Assembly (NCBI GenBank): GCA_003255065.1
Contig: QAOA01003578.1
Coordinates: 544,493-608,492, forward strand
From: Cercis canadensis
Lineage: Eukaryota > Streptophyta > Magnoliopsida > Fabales > Fabaceae
DNA length: 64,000 nt
Direction: 5' to 3'
The notes beneath the pieces are model-generated. The model saw nothing but the letters and a program-made list of their open reading frames with translations. It was not told the origin of the DNA and searched no databases. The translations under genes and the position numbers were made by a program. The stretch's first letter is position 1, and each line of letters opens with the position of its first letter. Positions 13,000 through 23,674 of this stretch are shown in pieces.

Positions 13000-13420
13000 C
13001 ACCACTTGCCACGCATTCACAGCTCCACATCAATTTCTAGGAAGGAGTCCTTATCATCATGCAAGATCCAACATGTGGCCAACACGTGTCCCTGGTTAAC
13101 ACGTGTCAAAAATCTGACCATAAAGGCCGGGAAAATGGGGGTTTTTGGCGCGAAAGATAGCGGTGGATTCCACGTCGGCGGCTTTGGCGGGAAAACGAAG
13201 CAACCCACCCTGACGCCTCTTTCCACTCACCCAAACTTGCGTAGCCCACATGGCCTTCTCTGCCTCACTCTCTTTGGCAGCTACACACACCGGTCATTAA
13301 GAATATCCTCATGCATACATGCGTGCATGCATGCAAATGTATGCTTCACATCCATGCATGTGACTGGTGATCTCGATGGCCATGGGCATAGGTCACGTGA
13401 CTTTTTTGAATGAATGGTGG
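13000..13420. promoter_or_regulatory. candidate cis-regulatory island (E2F, G-box, RY motifs)
   Basis: A GC-richer patch in an AT-rich spacer. It holds two AACACGTGTC G-box/ABRE-like sites (13081-13090, 13098-13107), two E2F-like sites TTTGGCGCGAAA (13144-13155) and TTTGGCGGGAAAA (13183-13195), RY-type CATGCA/CATGCATG motifs (13310-13360), and GGTCACGTGAC at 13391-13401. The 135-codon frame across it lacks any domain and has low-complexity His/Ser composition. It lies about 5-6 kb upstream of the CRF-like gene. It could be a distal enhancer, the promoter of an unannotated transcript, or the relic of a gene promoter. The motif matches are seen; the function is inferred. Confidence 0.35.
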
Positions 13421-13875
13421 GCTCCAACAATGTCACTCTAACCTCTGTATGTCTCTTTTGTACTAGTAGTAGTTACAGCATAATTTTCTTAAATTTTCTT
13501 TTATCAGTGGATTCAGCTAAATTCAATTTATAGTATATAGTATATACTGATGCAACTGTGAAACTTTATCAAGAGTGGGGTTAAATTTATTACTATTTTT
13601 ATTTTAAATTAAAATTTAATTTATATTTACAGTTTTAATTAGATCTTATGACAAGAAAAAAATAGTATGGTTCAATTTTTAAACTATTTCGCTTGTATTT
13701 TTTTTTAGTATTTTGCTTACGATTTTAAATTTGAACACGTAATTCATAAATTTTAAAAATTACCTTAATATCATTTGACAATAAATCAATAAATCATTGA
13801 GTCTAGATTAATTACTATGAAAAGTGATAATATATGAAATGTTAAAAAGTACTTCTTAATATTCATTTGATACTT
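13421..13875. other. spacer, no gene seen
   Basis: AT-rich DNA between the motif island and the next foldback element. Nothing recognisable. Confidence 0.4.
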
Positions 13876-14215
13876 TTTGGGGCACCTTTACCTAATTTGG
13901 TGAGTGGGATCTACCCATTGATTTTTGTATTATTGTAAATATTTTAAAAAATTAAATCATTCAATATGTAATAGAAAATATATTTTTTTTATAAAATACA
14001 AAAATGATACGATATAAGAAAGTATATCAAATTTTTTTTGACAAAAGTTAAATTTTTTGTTTGACATATTTTCTTCTATCAAATAGTTTTTACATTTTAT
14101 AAAGAATAATATATTCTATCATATATTATGTGACTCAATTTTTTAAAATTATACTAAATTTGGTCTTTAAATTCTACTAAAAATCCTCAATTAAAGAGGT
14201 GAATCGCGCCCTTCT
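13876..14215. mobile_element. foldback MITE, family B copy 2
   Basis: About 340 bp of foldback sequence. The inner arms contain AAATCATTCAATATGTAATA and ATACAAAAATGATACGATAT on the left, and a mirrored TACATTTTATAAAG plus GTGACTCAATTTTTTAAAA on the right. It shares these words with the copies at 16.3 and 52.2 kb. Tips are degenerate (GGGGCACC on the left, reverse complement of GGTGAATCGCGCCC on the right), so the ends are approximate. Confidence 0.6.
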
Positions 14216-15127
14216 TAAAAACGATATAACTTAACAAACACCATAATAAAAATAAGTAATATTATCTAAGTTGTATAACACAAATTTAAGCTAATTCATT
14301 TTATTTTAAATATATTATTGTAATACAATGTGTTTTAAACAATATTTAAATTTTAAATAATATTTTTTAATAATTTAGTTATGACTCTTAATTTAAAAAA
14401 TCCTAAAATCAAAGCTATTGAACCTAATAGTAAAAGTTAAATACCATTACTAGTAAAAGAAAAAACATAAATTGACCCCACCCCAGCATAGGTCACGTGA
14501 CTGGCGACAATATAAATTGGAAAACTATCTTTTGGAGCAGAGAATCAGACACAAATTTCTCTCACTGTCATTAATTAATGGTACAGAGTTGGGTGGACTT
14601 TTGGTAGTCCTCTTTGCTAAAATTAATTATGGACATGACACAAATTGAGTAAGTGAGTATCACCCATCAAATTCCATAAATTCAAAAAATAATAAACACA
14701 AATAAAAAATTAGTAAAACGGTACCAAGTTGTACGGTTTGGTTGTAAGGGTAAGGGACAAAACTCTGAGCGTGGTTTAATCGGAGCCGTTCGATCGATTG
14801 TCACTCTCTCCAATGCACACACGGTCACGTGACAGGGATGCTCTCGAATTTATTTTATTTCTTAAAAAATTGAAAAAAGATAAGGTTGATATTGAATAAT
14901 GAATGGTAATGGTATCACTGACAGAACAATACCTAAATTTCTGTCCCTCTTTTCAGCTTCGAACACACGCGATGGCCCGATGGATGTGTGCACGAGCCAA
15001 GGATTACATTAATTAATAACAAATGAAAACGACATTAACCTTGCACGTTCTTAGAATTATAACAAAGACACCTTAACTATTTTTTCTGAAATACTAAAAT
15101 ATAAGTTTAAATATAATGTAAATTTAT
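14216..15127. other. spacer with two GGTCACGTGAC boxes
   Basis: AT-rich with no gene seen. GGTCACGTGAC occurs at 14491-14501 and 14823-14833. The first sits in a 17-base exact repeat (14486-14502) of sequence at 13386-13402. A short GC-richer patch surrounds 14740-15000. Confidence 0.4.
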
Positions 15128-15590
15128 GTAGTTTAAATAAATTTTGAATCATATTCTTATAATTTTTTTAAAAGTTTTTATAGTTTAAATTTTTTTAAAT
15201 TGAGTTTCTACCGTTATTCCTAATTATAAATCTGTTAGTNTATAAATCTGTTAGTTTAGTGTCGACATGAAAAACAACTTGTTTATGTGGTAATAAAAAA
15301 ATTGACCTAGCACCAAAATAACTCAAAAATAACCACTTCATCAACTTTTTTATATATTTTTTTGAGTCAAAATTTAATGAGATAGTAATTTTTGTGTCAT
15401 TTTAGCACTGCGTTAACTTTTTTATTGCTATATAAATAAGTCATTTACTATATTAGCACTAAACTGACAAAATTTTAATAGGGGTGATATCATGAATCCA
15501 ATTAAAAATATTTCAAACTATAAGAATTCTAAAAGAGAANTAAAAGAGAAAAAAAAATTTATAGATATTTAATTTAAAATTCATTTAAAT
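15128..15590. mobile_element. long foldback element containing two assembly Ns
   Basis: The two halves are inverted copies. TTTAGTG...GTAATAAAAAAATTGACCTAGCACCAAAATAAC on the left (around 15254-15333; only the repeated blocks matter here) pairs with the GTGTCATTTTAGCACTG...GCACTAAACTGAC stretch around 15395-15470. The outer arms share TTTAAATAAATTTT-like ends. The estimated centre is near 15360. Single Ns at 15240 and 15540 each sit between short direct repeats (ATAAATCTGTTAGT; TAAAAGAGAA), so its length in the assembly is not exact. Confidence 0.5.
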
Positions 15591-16264
15591 TCTTAAGTTG
15601 CTCTTGATGAGGATAGAGCAGGTGTTCGAATTCCCCAACCCATTAATGTATCCAATAAAGAGGCAAGAAATGAAAATGAAAAGAATAGGGTCGGTTTAGT
15701 ATTAATTAATTTATCTATTATAACTTGTTAGGGCCTTGTCCTGTAACGAAAATGTAATTTGAAGAGAGTCATGCATGTATATTCTATAGTAAATGAAACT
15801 TCTTAAAAATTTACTCTTAAGTTCACATTTATTGAACACTTTCCCTGTTAGTCTAGTTCTACATAATATATATAAAGCACAAACCATTAGGTCATCTGAA
15901 TTTTATGAAGCATGATCAATCCTCTATTAAATTTGCAGTTGAAAATCTTATATTATGTGTTTGGAAATAATATCGGTGAAAAAGGAGAAAAAGAAACTTC
16001 AAAATTATCATGAGTATTTATTCTCAGCAGAAAAACAAAAAGGCTTTTATCAAATATTTGTTATTGAGTAATTTTAAAGTTATTTTTAAGATTTGTAAGT
16101 TAGTATTCAAATATTAAAAGTTGATTTTTTTAATAGCAAAAAAGAAAATAAATGGTTTCAAGTATGAACTAAAAACCGCTAGTCAACTGCTATTGTTTTT
16201 CTTTATCTTCCATTATCTAATTAATCAAGATTAAAAGATGGTGAGCATTCTGTTACTCTCTCTA
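15591..16264. other. spacer, no gene seen
   Basis: AT-rich. A GTTCGAATTCC motif at about 15622 resembles a tRNA B box, but no cloverleaf could be built around it. Confidence 0.4.
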
Positions 16265-16637
16265 AGAGGAGGGTAGCAGTACCCCAACCTCAATTAGATA
16301 GATTTGGATGTGACCCATCCGATAATTTTAGTATTATTGTAAAGATTTCAAAAAATTGAGTCATTCAATATGTGTTAGAATATATAATTCATCATAAAAT
16401 ACAAAAATGACATAATATAAAAAAATATGCATGTAAATAATTTTTTTGGCACTTTTTCTTATATTATGTAGTTATTATATTTTATAATAAATTGTGTTTT
16501 TTTGACACATACTATATGATTCAATTTTTTAAGATCTTTGTAATAACACTAAAATTATATTATAAGTTCTATTAAGTCTTACCCAAAAAAAATAGGGGTA
16601 GTGCTACACCCTTTAAGAAGGTGGGTAGCATAGCCCC
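16265..16637. mobile_element. foldback MITE, family B copy 3
   Basis: About 370 bp. Left tip GGGTAGCAGTACCCC; the right tip contains GGGTAGTGCTACACCC and GGGTAGCATAGCCCC, so the arms pair. Interior words TTGAGTCATTCAATATGTG and ATACAAAAATGACATAATAT match the other family B copies, with the mirrored ATGATTCAATTTTTTAAGAT on the right arm. Confidence 0.65.
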
Positions 16638-17960
16638 ATTTTAAAGAAAAGCAATTTTTATAAGCTAAAAGCTCATATACTTTTCAAAATATTTCTTAAT
16701 TTGAATACGTTTTATCTATTATTTATGTTTTGTATAAGATAAAAGACAAAAAAACAATAAACTTTAAGAAGATTAGCAGATGTCTATAAAAGAGGTTAGT
16801 TGGCTCACTTGACTCTTGAGTAGTATCTTATCTATCGAATGACGTGTAAAATAATATGGTTTTAAATTAACAAAATAAAAAAAGAAATTAAAAAGTACCA
16901 TTAGTGCATATTAGAAAAATATTACAAAATCCTTATTTTATGGACTACCAGGGAACTTTTTTGTTTGTTTGACTATGATGGATTTGTTGTATGCAAATTG
17001 AGGCCCAATGGGAGATAATGGCCCATAGCCCAGTTTGATATTTTCCCCCTTTTTTTATTACTTGTTTTTTTTTTTTTTACATGAATGGATAATACCAAAA
17101 AAAAAAGTGAGTGGCTGTCGTCAAATAATAAGAGAGATTGAAATTTTCTTCTTCAGCCAAAAATAGTATAAGATCCTGATTTTTTTCCATTGATATATAT
17201 TTTACCTTGATTTTCTCCATAGCATCAGGGTTGATGAACGAAATCAAAACCAGAAAGGGAAACAAATCATGTGAGAAAAGGGAAATTCAAATTTTATACA
17301 GAATTAAGGACAATCCCAAAAAAAGGCTGCTAGGTACAGACGCACAGTGAAAATATATTCACTTTCTTTCCTTTTCTCTTTTGTTAATTTGTTCCTTCTG
17401 TTTTTTCCTTTTTCCTTTTAATATATGTACGTAATACACGGTTTCCTTGAGAAACAACAATGGGAGTGGCATTTATGTGAATATCAGGAACGGTAGCCGT
17501 TATATTAGCCAAAAAAAGTCAAAGGTCTACAACTGCCAGAGCGAATTGTCGCCGTCCGGGACGGTGCGCTCCCAAATAAAGCTGCACAGAAGGACCCTCC
17601 TTAGCACGCTCTATCACTGCGCGTGTGAAACACTCACTCACTCTCACCGTTAGATCTGCACTGAAACTCGGCGCCGCACATCGGATACGTGGAAGCTAAG
17701 CAAAAGAGTCACACTGATAGTCTGACACTCACTGTGATATGGCATGATGTTTATGCATCATATCATGTACCATGGATGTGTATATCAACTAACCCCATGC
17801 CAATGAATTACATAAATTAATATTTAATTCTAGAATCACTAACCCACTCTTTTTAATGCCTATTTTTTTTTGACCGCTGAGGGAAAAAAGTGAATGGCCC
17901 AGTCCTAGTAGTAGAAAAGAGTGAGAGAGAGAAGGGAAGGAAACTGTGTGAAGAAACGCT
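16638..17960. other. spacer and probable distal promoter of the CRF-like gene
   Basis: No gene is seen. The sequence becomes less AT-rich from about 17500, with GC-containing stretches that probably form the proximal regulatory region of the following transcription-factor gene. Confidence 0.4.
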
Positions 17961-18012
17961 GGGAGGGAGAGGGAGAGGGAGAGGGAGAGGGATAGGGAGA
18001 GACAGAGACAGT
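17961..18012 (+). repeat. GGGAGA-type microsatellite
   Basis: Roughly seven imperfect GGGAGA/GAGAGG units followed by GACAGAGACAG. It probably lies in the leader or promoter of the CRF-like gene. It is followed by a good donor-like CACACAG|GTAAAC at 18054/18055, which suggests a non-coding first exon ending there. Confidence 0.55.
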
Positions 18013-18547
18013 GACAGCGACAAAGGAAGCCACCAGTACAGTGAAAACACACAGGTAAACATTTACTATGAGATTTTTCTTCGATTTCCGACAATTTTAT
18101 ATTTCAAAAAACCGATTCTGATTAATTGTTTTTAAAATTTTTTTATTTCAATCTCTGAGTCTGATGTTTCTTTTCTATTGAGATTTGCGTCGTTCAATTT
18201 GGTATTACCAAGGTCGGCCATTGTTTTATCTTTTATTTACTCTGTTGTCTCCGTGAGGCGGTCTGTGTCAATGGTTTGCGGATCGATAAAAACTAGTAAT
18301 TACTAGTGTTTTTGTCATGTTTTTGAGAGAGAGAATCGTGGCCATAGATTTGTAATCTTCTCATCAGGAACTATCTTTTGGGTTTTGGGTTTTTGGGGTT
18401 CTTCCTTTCTCTGCGTCTCTCTATATATCGTGTCTCATAGCGCATTCCCTTTTCTCTTTCTCTCTGTTGGGCGAACGAAGAGCAGAGAGATTTTTCTGTC
18501 TTGAGCTTTCGGAGGAAGCGAGTTCAAAGGAGGCCTACTGCGGATTT

Positions 18548-18930
18548 ATGTCGTCTAGGTTTGATTTGGAATTGGTTGGGGCTCCGTTGCAGCTCTGGAT
18601 TTCTTGTGCTTCCTTGCTATTGTCTGTGTTCTCTGGTCTCTGCTGTGTGCTACTCTGCTCTCCCTGGCAGAGCTTGAATCTGGGGAACCAAGCTGTTTCG
18701 ATGCGTTTGAGGCCAAAAAGGTTTGTGGGTTTTAGATATTTCGTTGAATGAGTGTCGAATCCTTTTCTAATTTCTCGTTTTCTCAAGGATTTTGTCTTTG
18801 AATCTGGGATTAATTACTGGGTTTTGTTGGGTTTTTTTGCAGGACTTGTTCTGGAGTAGAGTGCTTTGGTGGATTTCATATAAACCCGTTCTCAAATCTT
18901 TTCTTGTTTTTGAGAGGGGATCTCACTTGA
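18548..18930 (+). CDS. probable conserved peptide uORF of the CRF-like gene
   Basis: An ATG at 18548 opens a frame in the leader of the downstream transcription factor. Unspliced it gives 67 codons ending at 18751. If the plausible intron 18721-18842 (AAAAG|GTTTGT ... TTTTTTTGCAG) is removed, the frame continues to a TGA at 18928-18930 and gives 86 residues. Residues 13-35 are hydrophobic with clustered Leu/Ser/Cys. From memory, Arabidopsis CRF10 (At1g68550) carries an annotated conserved uORF, At1g68552 (CPuORF53). Position and gene match, but the peptide alignment was not done. Such peptides usually repress translation of the main frame. The splice choice is inferred. Confidence 0.5.
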
Positions 18931-19093
18931 TACTACTGAGATTTTGACAGATTTGTTTTCCCTTTTTGATTCCTCACTGAGATTTTCCCTTTTCCCAGTT
19001 TTGTTTTCCTTCACAATTTTTCGGGTATTTTGAGGGGTTTTTGGAGGGTTTTTTCCCCAATTTTCAGAGCCTCGTAAACAACCTGCCAATCCA

Positions 19094-20128
19094 ATGAACA
19101 ATACCTGCAAAAAGCTCAAACAAAAGCCTAACCCCTTTCGAGACTCCCAAATGGCGAGAAAGCTCCGGATCATCTGCTATGACCCGGATGCAACTGATTC
19201 ATCCTCAAGCGAAGACGAAGCTGAGAAGAAACCCAGAAAACTCAAACGCGTAGTACGAGAAGTGAGTCTTCCTCTTCTTTTTGCCGAGAAACCTGCTTCT
19301 GAGACTGAGACTTCGGCTCAAGAGAGCAACAATGGAGGCCTTGTCTCCTGCGCTGATGGTCAAACCCCCAGTAGGAAGAGGGCTTTGACCAGAACCCCAT
19401 CAACGAGAAGGCCGAGTGCTTCCAAGTACAGAGGTGTACGACAGAGAAAATGGGGGAAATGGGCTGCGGAGATTCGTGACCCTTTCAAGGGTGCACGTAT
19501 CTGGTTGGGGACTTACAGCACTGCAGAGGAAGCTTCCCGAGCTTATGAGAATAAAAGGCAGGAATTTGAAGAAGCTATGGCCAAGGTTCAATCTGAGAAG
19601 AGCAACAACGATTCTTCTGCTGCCGTTGCTCTTTGTAGAAAGAGCAACAATGTCACTTACTCCCAGGCTGCTTCTGATTCAGACAAGTCTGCTGCTACCT
19701 CCGAGGACTCGGAGAGTGGGTTGTCTCACACTTCACCATCTTCTGTTCTGGAATTGGATACCTTAGCATCCAAAGAAAATGTCAATGTCAAGGTTTCAAG
19801 CAAGGAAGAACCTGTTGAACTGGTTCCGGAGACTAATGATTTACAGATTGAATTTGCAGATCTGCAAATTCCCGATTTGAGCTTCTTGAGCATGCCACCG
19901 CCACCATCTGGGCCAGCAGAGACAGACACCAATCTTGCTCTTGACTTGGATTGGTTAATGTTTGATGATTTTTCACAGGGTTTGGATGATTTTGCTGTCC
20001 TTGATGACTTGCAAATCCGTGGTTTTGATGAGAATGAGTCAAGTGAGCTACCTGATTTCGATTTTGATCTTGGTGTTGATGAGTTTGCTGGTTGGACTGA
20101 GGAGCCCCTCAATATACCCTGCGCATAA
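19094..20128 (+). CDS. CRF10: AP2/ERF transcription factor, CRF group (CRF10/ERF118-like)
   Basis: A single coding exon of 344 residues. Residues about 21-60 carry the CRF-type N-terminal region with [11 protein letters not shown]. The AP2/ERF DNA-binding domain spans about 111-160 ([19 protein letters not shown], then RIWLGTY), with the Ala and Asp typical of the ERF subfamily. SPSSVL at 214-219 resembles the CRF motif thought to be a MAPK site. The acidic C-terminus (LDWLMFDDF, repeated DD/LD) looks like an activation domain. Two starts are possible: Met1 at 19094, and Met20 at 19151 directly before the conserved region. The gene lies next to XYL1 as in Arabidopsis, which supports CRF10 over other CRFs. 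It should act in the nucleus on GCC-box-like targets in cytokinin or ethylene responses. Its leader probably encodes a regulatory uORF. Confidence 0.88.
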   Translation: MNNTCKKLKQKPNPFRDSQMARKLRIICYDPDATDSSSSEDEAEKKPRKLKRVVREVSLPLLFAEKPASETETSAQESNNGGLVSCADGQTPSRKRALTRTPSTRRPSASKYRGVRQRKWGKWAAEIRDPFKGARIWLGTYSTAEEASRAYENKRQEFEEAMAKVQSEKSNNDSSAAVALCRKSNNVTYSQAASDSDKSAATSEDSESGLSHTSPSSVLELDTLASKENVNVKVSSKEEPVELVPETNDLQIEFADLQIPDLSFLSMPPPPSGPAETDTNLALDLDWLMFDDFSQGLDDFAVLDDLQIRGFDENESSELPDFDFDLGVDEFAGWTEEPLNIPCA

Positions 20129-21960
20129 ATTTTGCAGTTATAGGGATAAGAACTAGTAGTAAATTATAAGTAGTAGTATTATCATTGTTAGTTTTGCTTA
20201 TATGCTCATTTGAAAGTTCTAAAAGTTGTGAAAGAGAGATCTCAGGAATTGAAAGATCAGGCTCCTGAGAATGGTTTTGTGAGTGAGTAAGTTTAATTTA
20301 TTTGTTTGTTGAGGGAGAAAAATGTTAGATCAATGAGCTGAAAGGAAAAAAACATAGAACCCTTTGGGTTTTCCTGTGCTGTTATAGCAGTCCAAGGGGT
20401 CCAAAAACTATCTATGAAGTTGTTATTCTATTGCAGAGTATAAAGACTTGAATTTTCACTGTTATTGTTCCATAAATTCATTTTCATTTTGAGATTCTTT
20501 TTGTATTTGGTATGGTATTCTATCAGCCATTGTGTAGTTACGGTGTTGGAGTACCATAATGCTCAATACTGTGTTTCATATTCTCAGGAATAGATATTAT
20601 TTTGAGGGTCTTTTGAATGGAATCCTGGTAAGTTGGGTTTGGAAGAGATTCACATTCTAGTTCTCGTTCCATTGTTGAAGTTGTGGTTGATTTTTCCTTG
20701 GCCCCCTAGCTAAGAGCGAGTAGGAGAAATAATGATATATGGTAAGTTATAAGTGAAATAGTAGGGTCTAAAAGTGATAGATCCTGAGGGGGAGTTTATG
20801 TACAGAGAGTGGGGCCAAAGTTGGAGTTCTTTTGCTAAGCGAAGCATATCGTCAACAAGAGGCAGCGAAAGTTGTTCTATCTGAAGGACTCCTTTGTAGC
20901 TCTAGCTGTATCCCAAATTCCAAGTTCTTCTCTGCTCTGCCTATCCACTTTTAGTCCTTTTACTATATCAGCATTCAATAGACTCTTTGTGCAGAAGAAA
21001 AATAATAATAAGAAAAGGGTAAATTACTTTTTACTTTTATCTTTACTTCAACTGTCAATGTGTGATAGTAAATACATAGTTTATAGTCGAGTTATATTAA
21101 AATTGAAGTAAAAATATTAAAAAAATAATTACATAATTTTCTTATTTTATTTAATATTTTTCTTGGATTTTGTAATTTTATGAATCATTCTCCTAAACAA
21201 AATGAGCTAGTAATGGTAGAGCTTAGAGGCCAAAAAAAGCCTTGCGCACGAGTCATAAGCCAGCATGAGCTTGTGGGTCTTAAATAATCCAGCACAAATG
21301 AAAAGATAAAAGGATCCCATTTTATTTTTTTTCATGATTTTCCAATTATTAAGTAATGGGATCCGATAATATTTCTGCAATTAGGAAAATTTCCCATCTA
21401 GATATTTCAGTGTGGAATTTGACTTGGTTCGTGTGGATCGGAAGAAGAAGGACAAATTCAAGATTTTCGGAATCTAAATTTTTTACAAATTTTAGTATAT
21501 TTATTTATTTATTGTTAAAAATAAAATAACCTGACTTCAATTTTATATCATGCACACTACCCTAGCCACACTGCTTTAGGTGGTTCATTCAGACTACTTG
21601 GATTGGGCCCACATGGATGCTCCAATTTTACTATTTTTGGAATTTTTTTTTCTTAAAAGAAGGTAAAATGGGAAGTTTTAACTTTTACCTTCTTAAAAGA
21701 GAATTTGGGAGAAAAATAACGAAAAAGAAAAAAGAAAATGCTTGTGTTCGGTGAGCCACGTGTCATGCATCCATCGGCCAAATACCAGTAAAACCTTTTG
21801 TAATTGGTGGCGAATAAATCAAAGAGGGGAGTGATAATGATATTGAAGAACAGAATACATCCAATAGGAGAAATGGGACCTGACCCAAATTCACAAAGGG
21901 ACAACTAATCATATTCTCATGATGGGGTGACAAATCTACATGATGTGTCGAAGAGCATAT
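20129..21960. other. 3' UTR of the CRF-like gene and spacer
   Basis: The first 400-500 bases are T-rich and 3'-UTR-like. The remainder is AT-rich with no recognisable gene; a 79-codon frame at 20872-21111 has no protein-like signature. Confidence 0.35.
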
Positions 21961-22610
21961 TAGACCNAAAAAAAAAAAAAAAAAAAAAGAAAGAGGCCAA
22001 ACACTAATTATTGCAATTGGGCCTATTTTTTCTGACTTTTAGTAATGGAATCTCCTATGTGTCTTGTTAAGCTTTAATTGTTTTTTTGGTCACAATTGAA
22101 TTAATAGGTTACTTATTTAAGCTGACTTTTTGATTATTGGTTGCATATCTTTGTCAACACTAAAACAATAATATCATTCTTTTACTTTTCAAAAGTAATT
22201 ATAGTTAACAAAAGTGCTTATGTTGTGTTTTTGTGATAACTAAAAGCCAAGGAACTGTTTTGCTTTGCCGCCACGTTATGGTAGTGGACTTCATATAATT
22301 CTTTCATGGTTTCTGATTTAAAGGCCTTCCTCCAATTTACGGCATAGTAAGCCTAACTAGTCCAAGTGAAGACAAACAAAGATGCTCAATATACCAAAAA
22401 AAAAAAAAACCAAAGATACTCGGGACATATTAATGTTTTGTGGATCTAATGATTTTTTTTTTTTTTATCATAAGAATAAGTATTTTTTTTTTTGGTTTTT
22501 TACAAGGTAGTCCCCACTTGTACTTTTAATGGGGTTCGAATTCTTAACATTATCTCATTCACCTCATATGAAACTTAATTTACCAACTAAACTATATTTG
22601 ATAGTTAAGA

Positions 22611-22685
22611 ATAAGAGTATTTGATGTTAAGTGTTTTATTCTCTGAGTGTACTTTCTTTCTATTTCTTAGTGCACTGCTTTTATA
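22611..22685. repeat. 75-bp direct repeat, left copy
   Basis: Begins ATAAGAGTATTTGATGTTAA and recurs at 22951-23025 with a few changes. The pair brackets a half copy of foldback family A. Confidence 0.7.
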
Positions 22686-22687
22686 AA

Positions 22688-22950
22688 GGCTTAATTGTAA
22701 TTTTAGTTCTCCTATTTTAATAACTTAAACTTTTTGATCCATATTCTTTAAAAATGAACTATTGAGTCATTCTATATTCATAAAATGTACAATTTCAATC
22801 TTTTTGTCTTTAAGTCAAAATTCTTAAATTTATTTTAATGTGTAAAGTTTTATGATTTATAATTTTACTGTTCAGATTAAAGAGTTACGTCTTGTGAACC
22901 TCCTCACTCAATTTAGGTTTGATTTAACGGTGAATAAATCTAAATTTTTG
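22688..22950. mobile_element. truncated foldback element, family A (half copy)
   Basis: Starts GGCTTAATTGTAATTTTAGT and follows the left arm of the complete element at 53858-54408 (AAAATGAACTATTGAGTC, AAGTCAAAATTCTTA, CTTGTGAACCTCCTCACT). It stops just past the centre with no right arm. It is flanked by 75-bp direct repeats rather than a 9-bp target duplication. Confidence 0.7.
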
Positions 22951-23025
22951 ATAAGAGTATTTGATATTAAGTGTTTTATTCTCAGAGTGTACTGTTCTTC
23001 TATTTTTTAGTGCATTGCTTTTATA
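22951..23025. repeat. 75-bp direct repeat, right copy
   Basis: Begins ATAAGAGTATTTGATATTAA; offset of 340 bases from the left copy at 22611-22685. Confidence 0.7.
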
Positions 23026-23674
23026 TACAATAAAAGAAGATACTTAAAACACAATTATATTTTTTTGTTGGATTACTTGACTTAGACCACAACTAATGAT
23101 TTAAGACATATTTTTATTTGAAGTGGCTTTACCTTGAGGTCCCCATAATGTAGCAAATAAATTTAAATATAGTTCTCCAATTTTATAGTTTCCACTTAGT
23201 TAATGAAGAAAACAGAGGCACCCCCCTATGCATGACTATGTTGAGTGTAGCTGTAACCCAATAATGGAAGAGAAGAAAGAGAGGAGAGTTGCACATTTAT
23301 GAGGACTTTTCAATTCATTGAGTGGTGTCTATACTATTAATACTTGTTTCATGTGGAAAAACGTGCATCGAGTTAGACTATTGAATATGGTACTATACAA
23401 TGTCCCATTAGAAAATTACTCCAAATTAGGTTTAGTGGGTCCTTGAGAATTGAAAATCTGAAGACTCTTCTAATATTTTCTTCGGTTTCACAAAACAGAA
23501 GAAAGTTCTTCAGAAAGTTGGATATTCAAGATCTGACTCTTCCAAGATAAAAAATCATACTTTATCCAAAAGAAAAATATATATAAAAACTTTGAACAAA
23601 ATATGGAAAGACTTGAAAATTTAAAAGAAAGCCAAGAGGAGACGTGATTGGAAAAACAAAATTATAAGGAATAA

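Noticed and set aside
13006..13413. 135-codon plus-strand reading frame over the motif island
   Set aside because: No recognisable domain, low-complexity His/Met/Ser composition driven by CATGCA repeats, and no flanking exon; better read as non-coding DNA.
15610..15640. GTTCGAATTCC resembling a tRNA B box
   Set aside because: No A box at the right distance and no cloverleaf pairing; likewise the GGTTCGAATTC at about 22530.
18467..18547. Upstream extension of the CRF leader frame before Met at 18548
   Set aside because: It begins with TTG, not ATG; the first ATG in this frame is at 18548.
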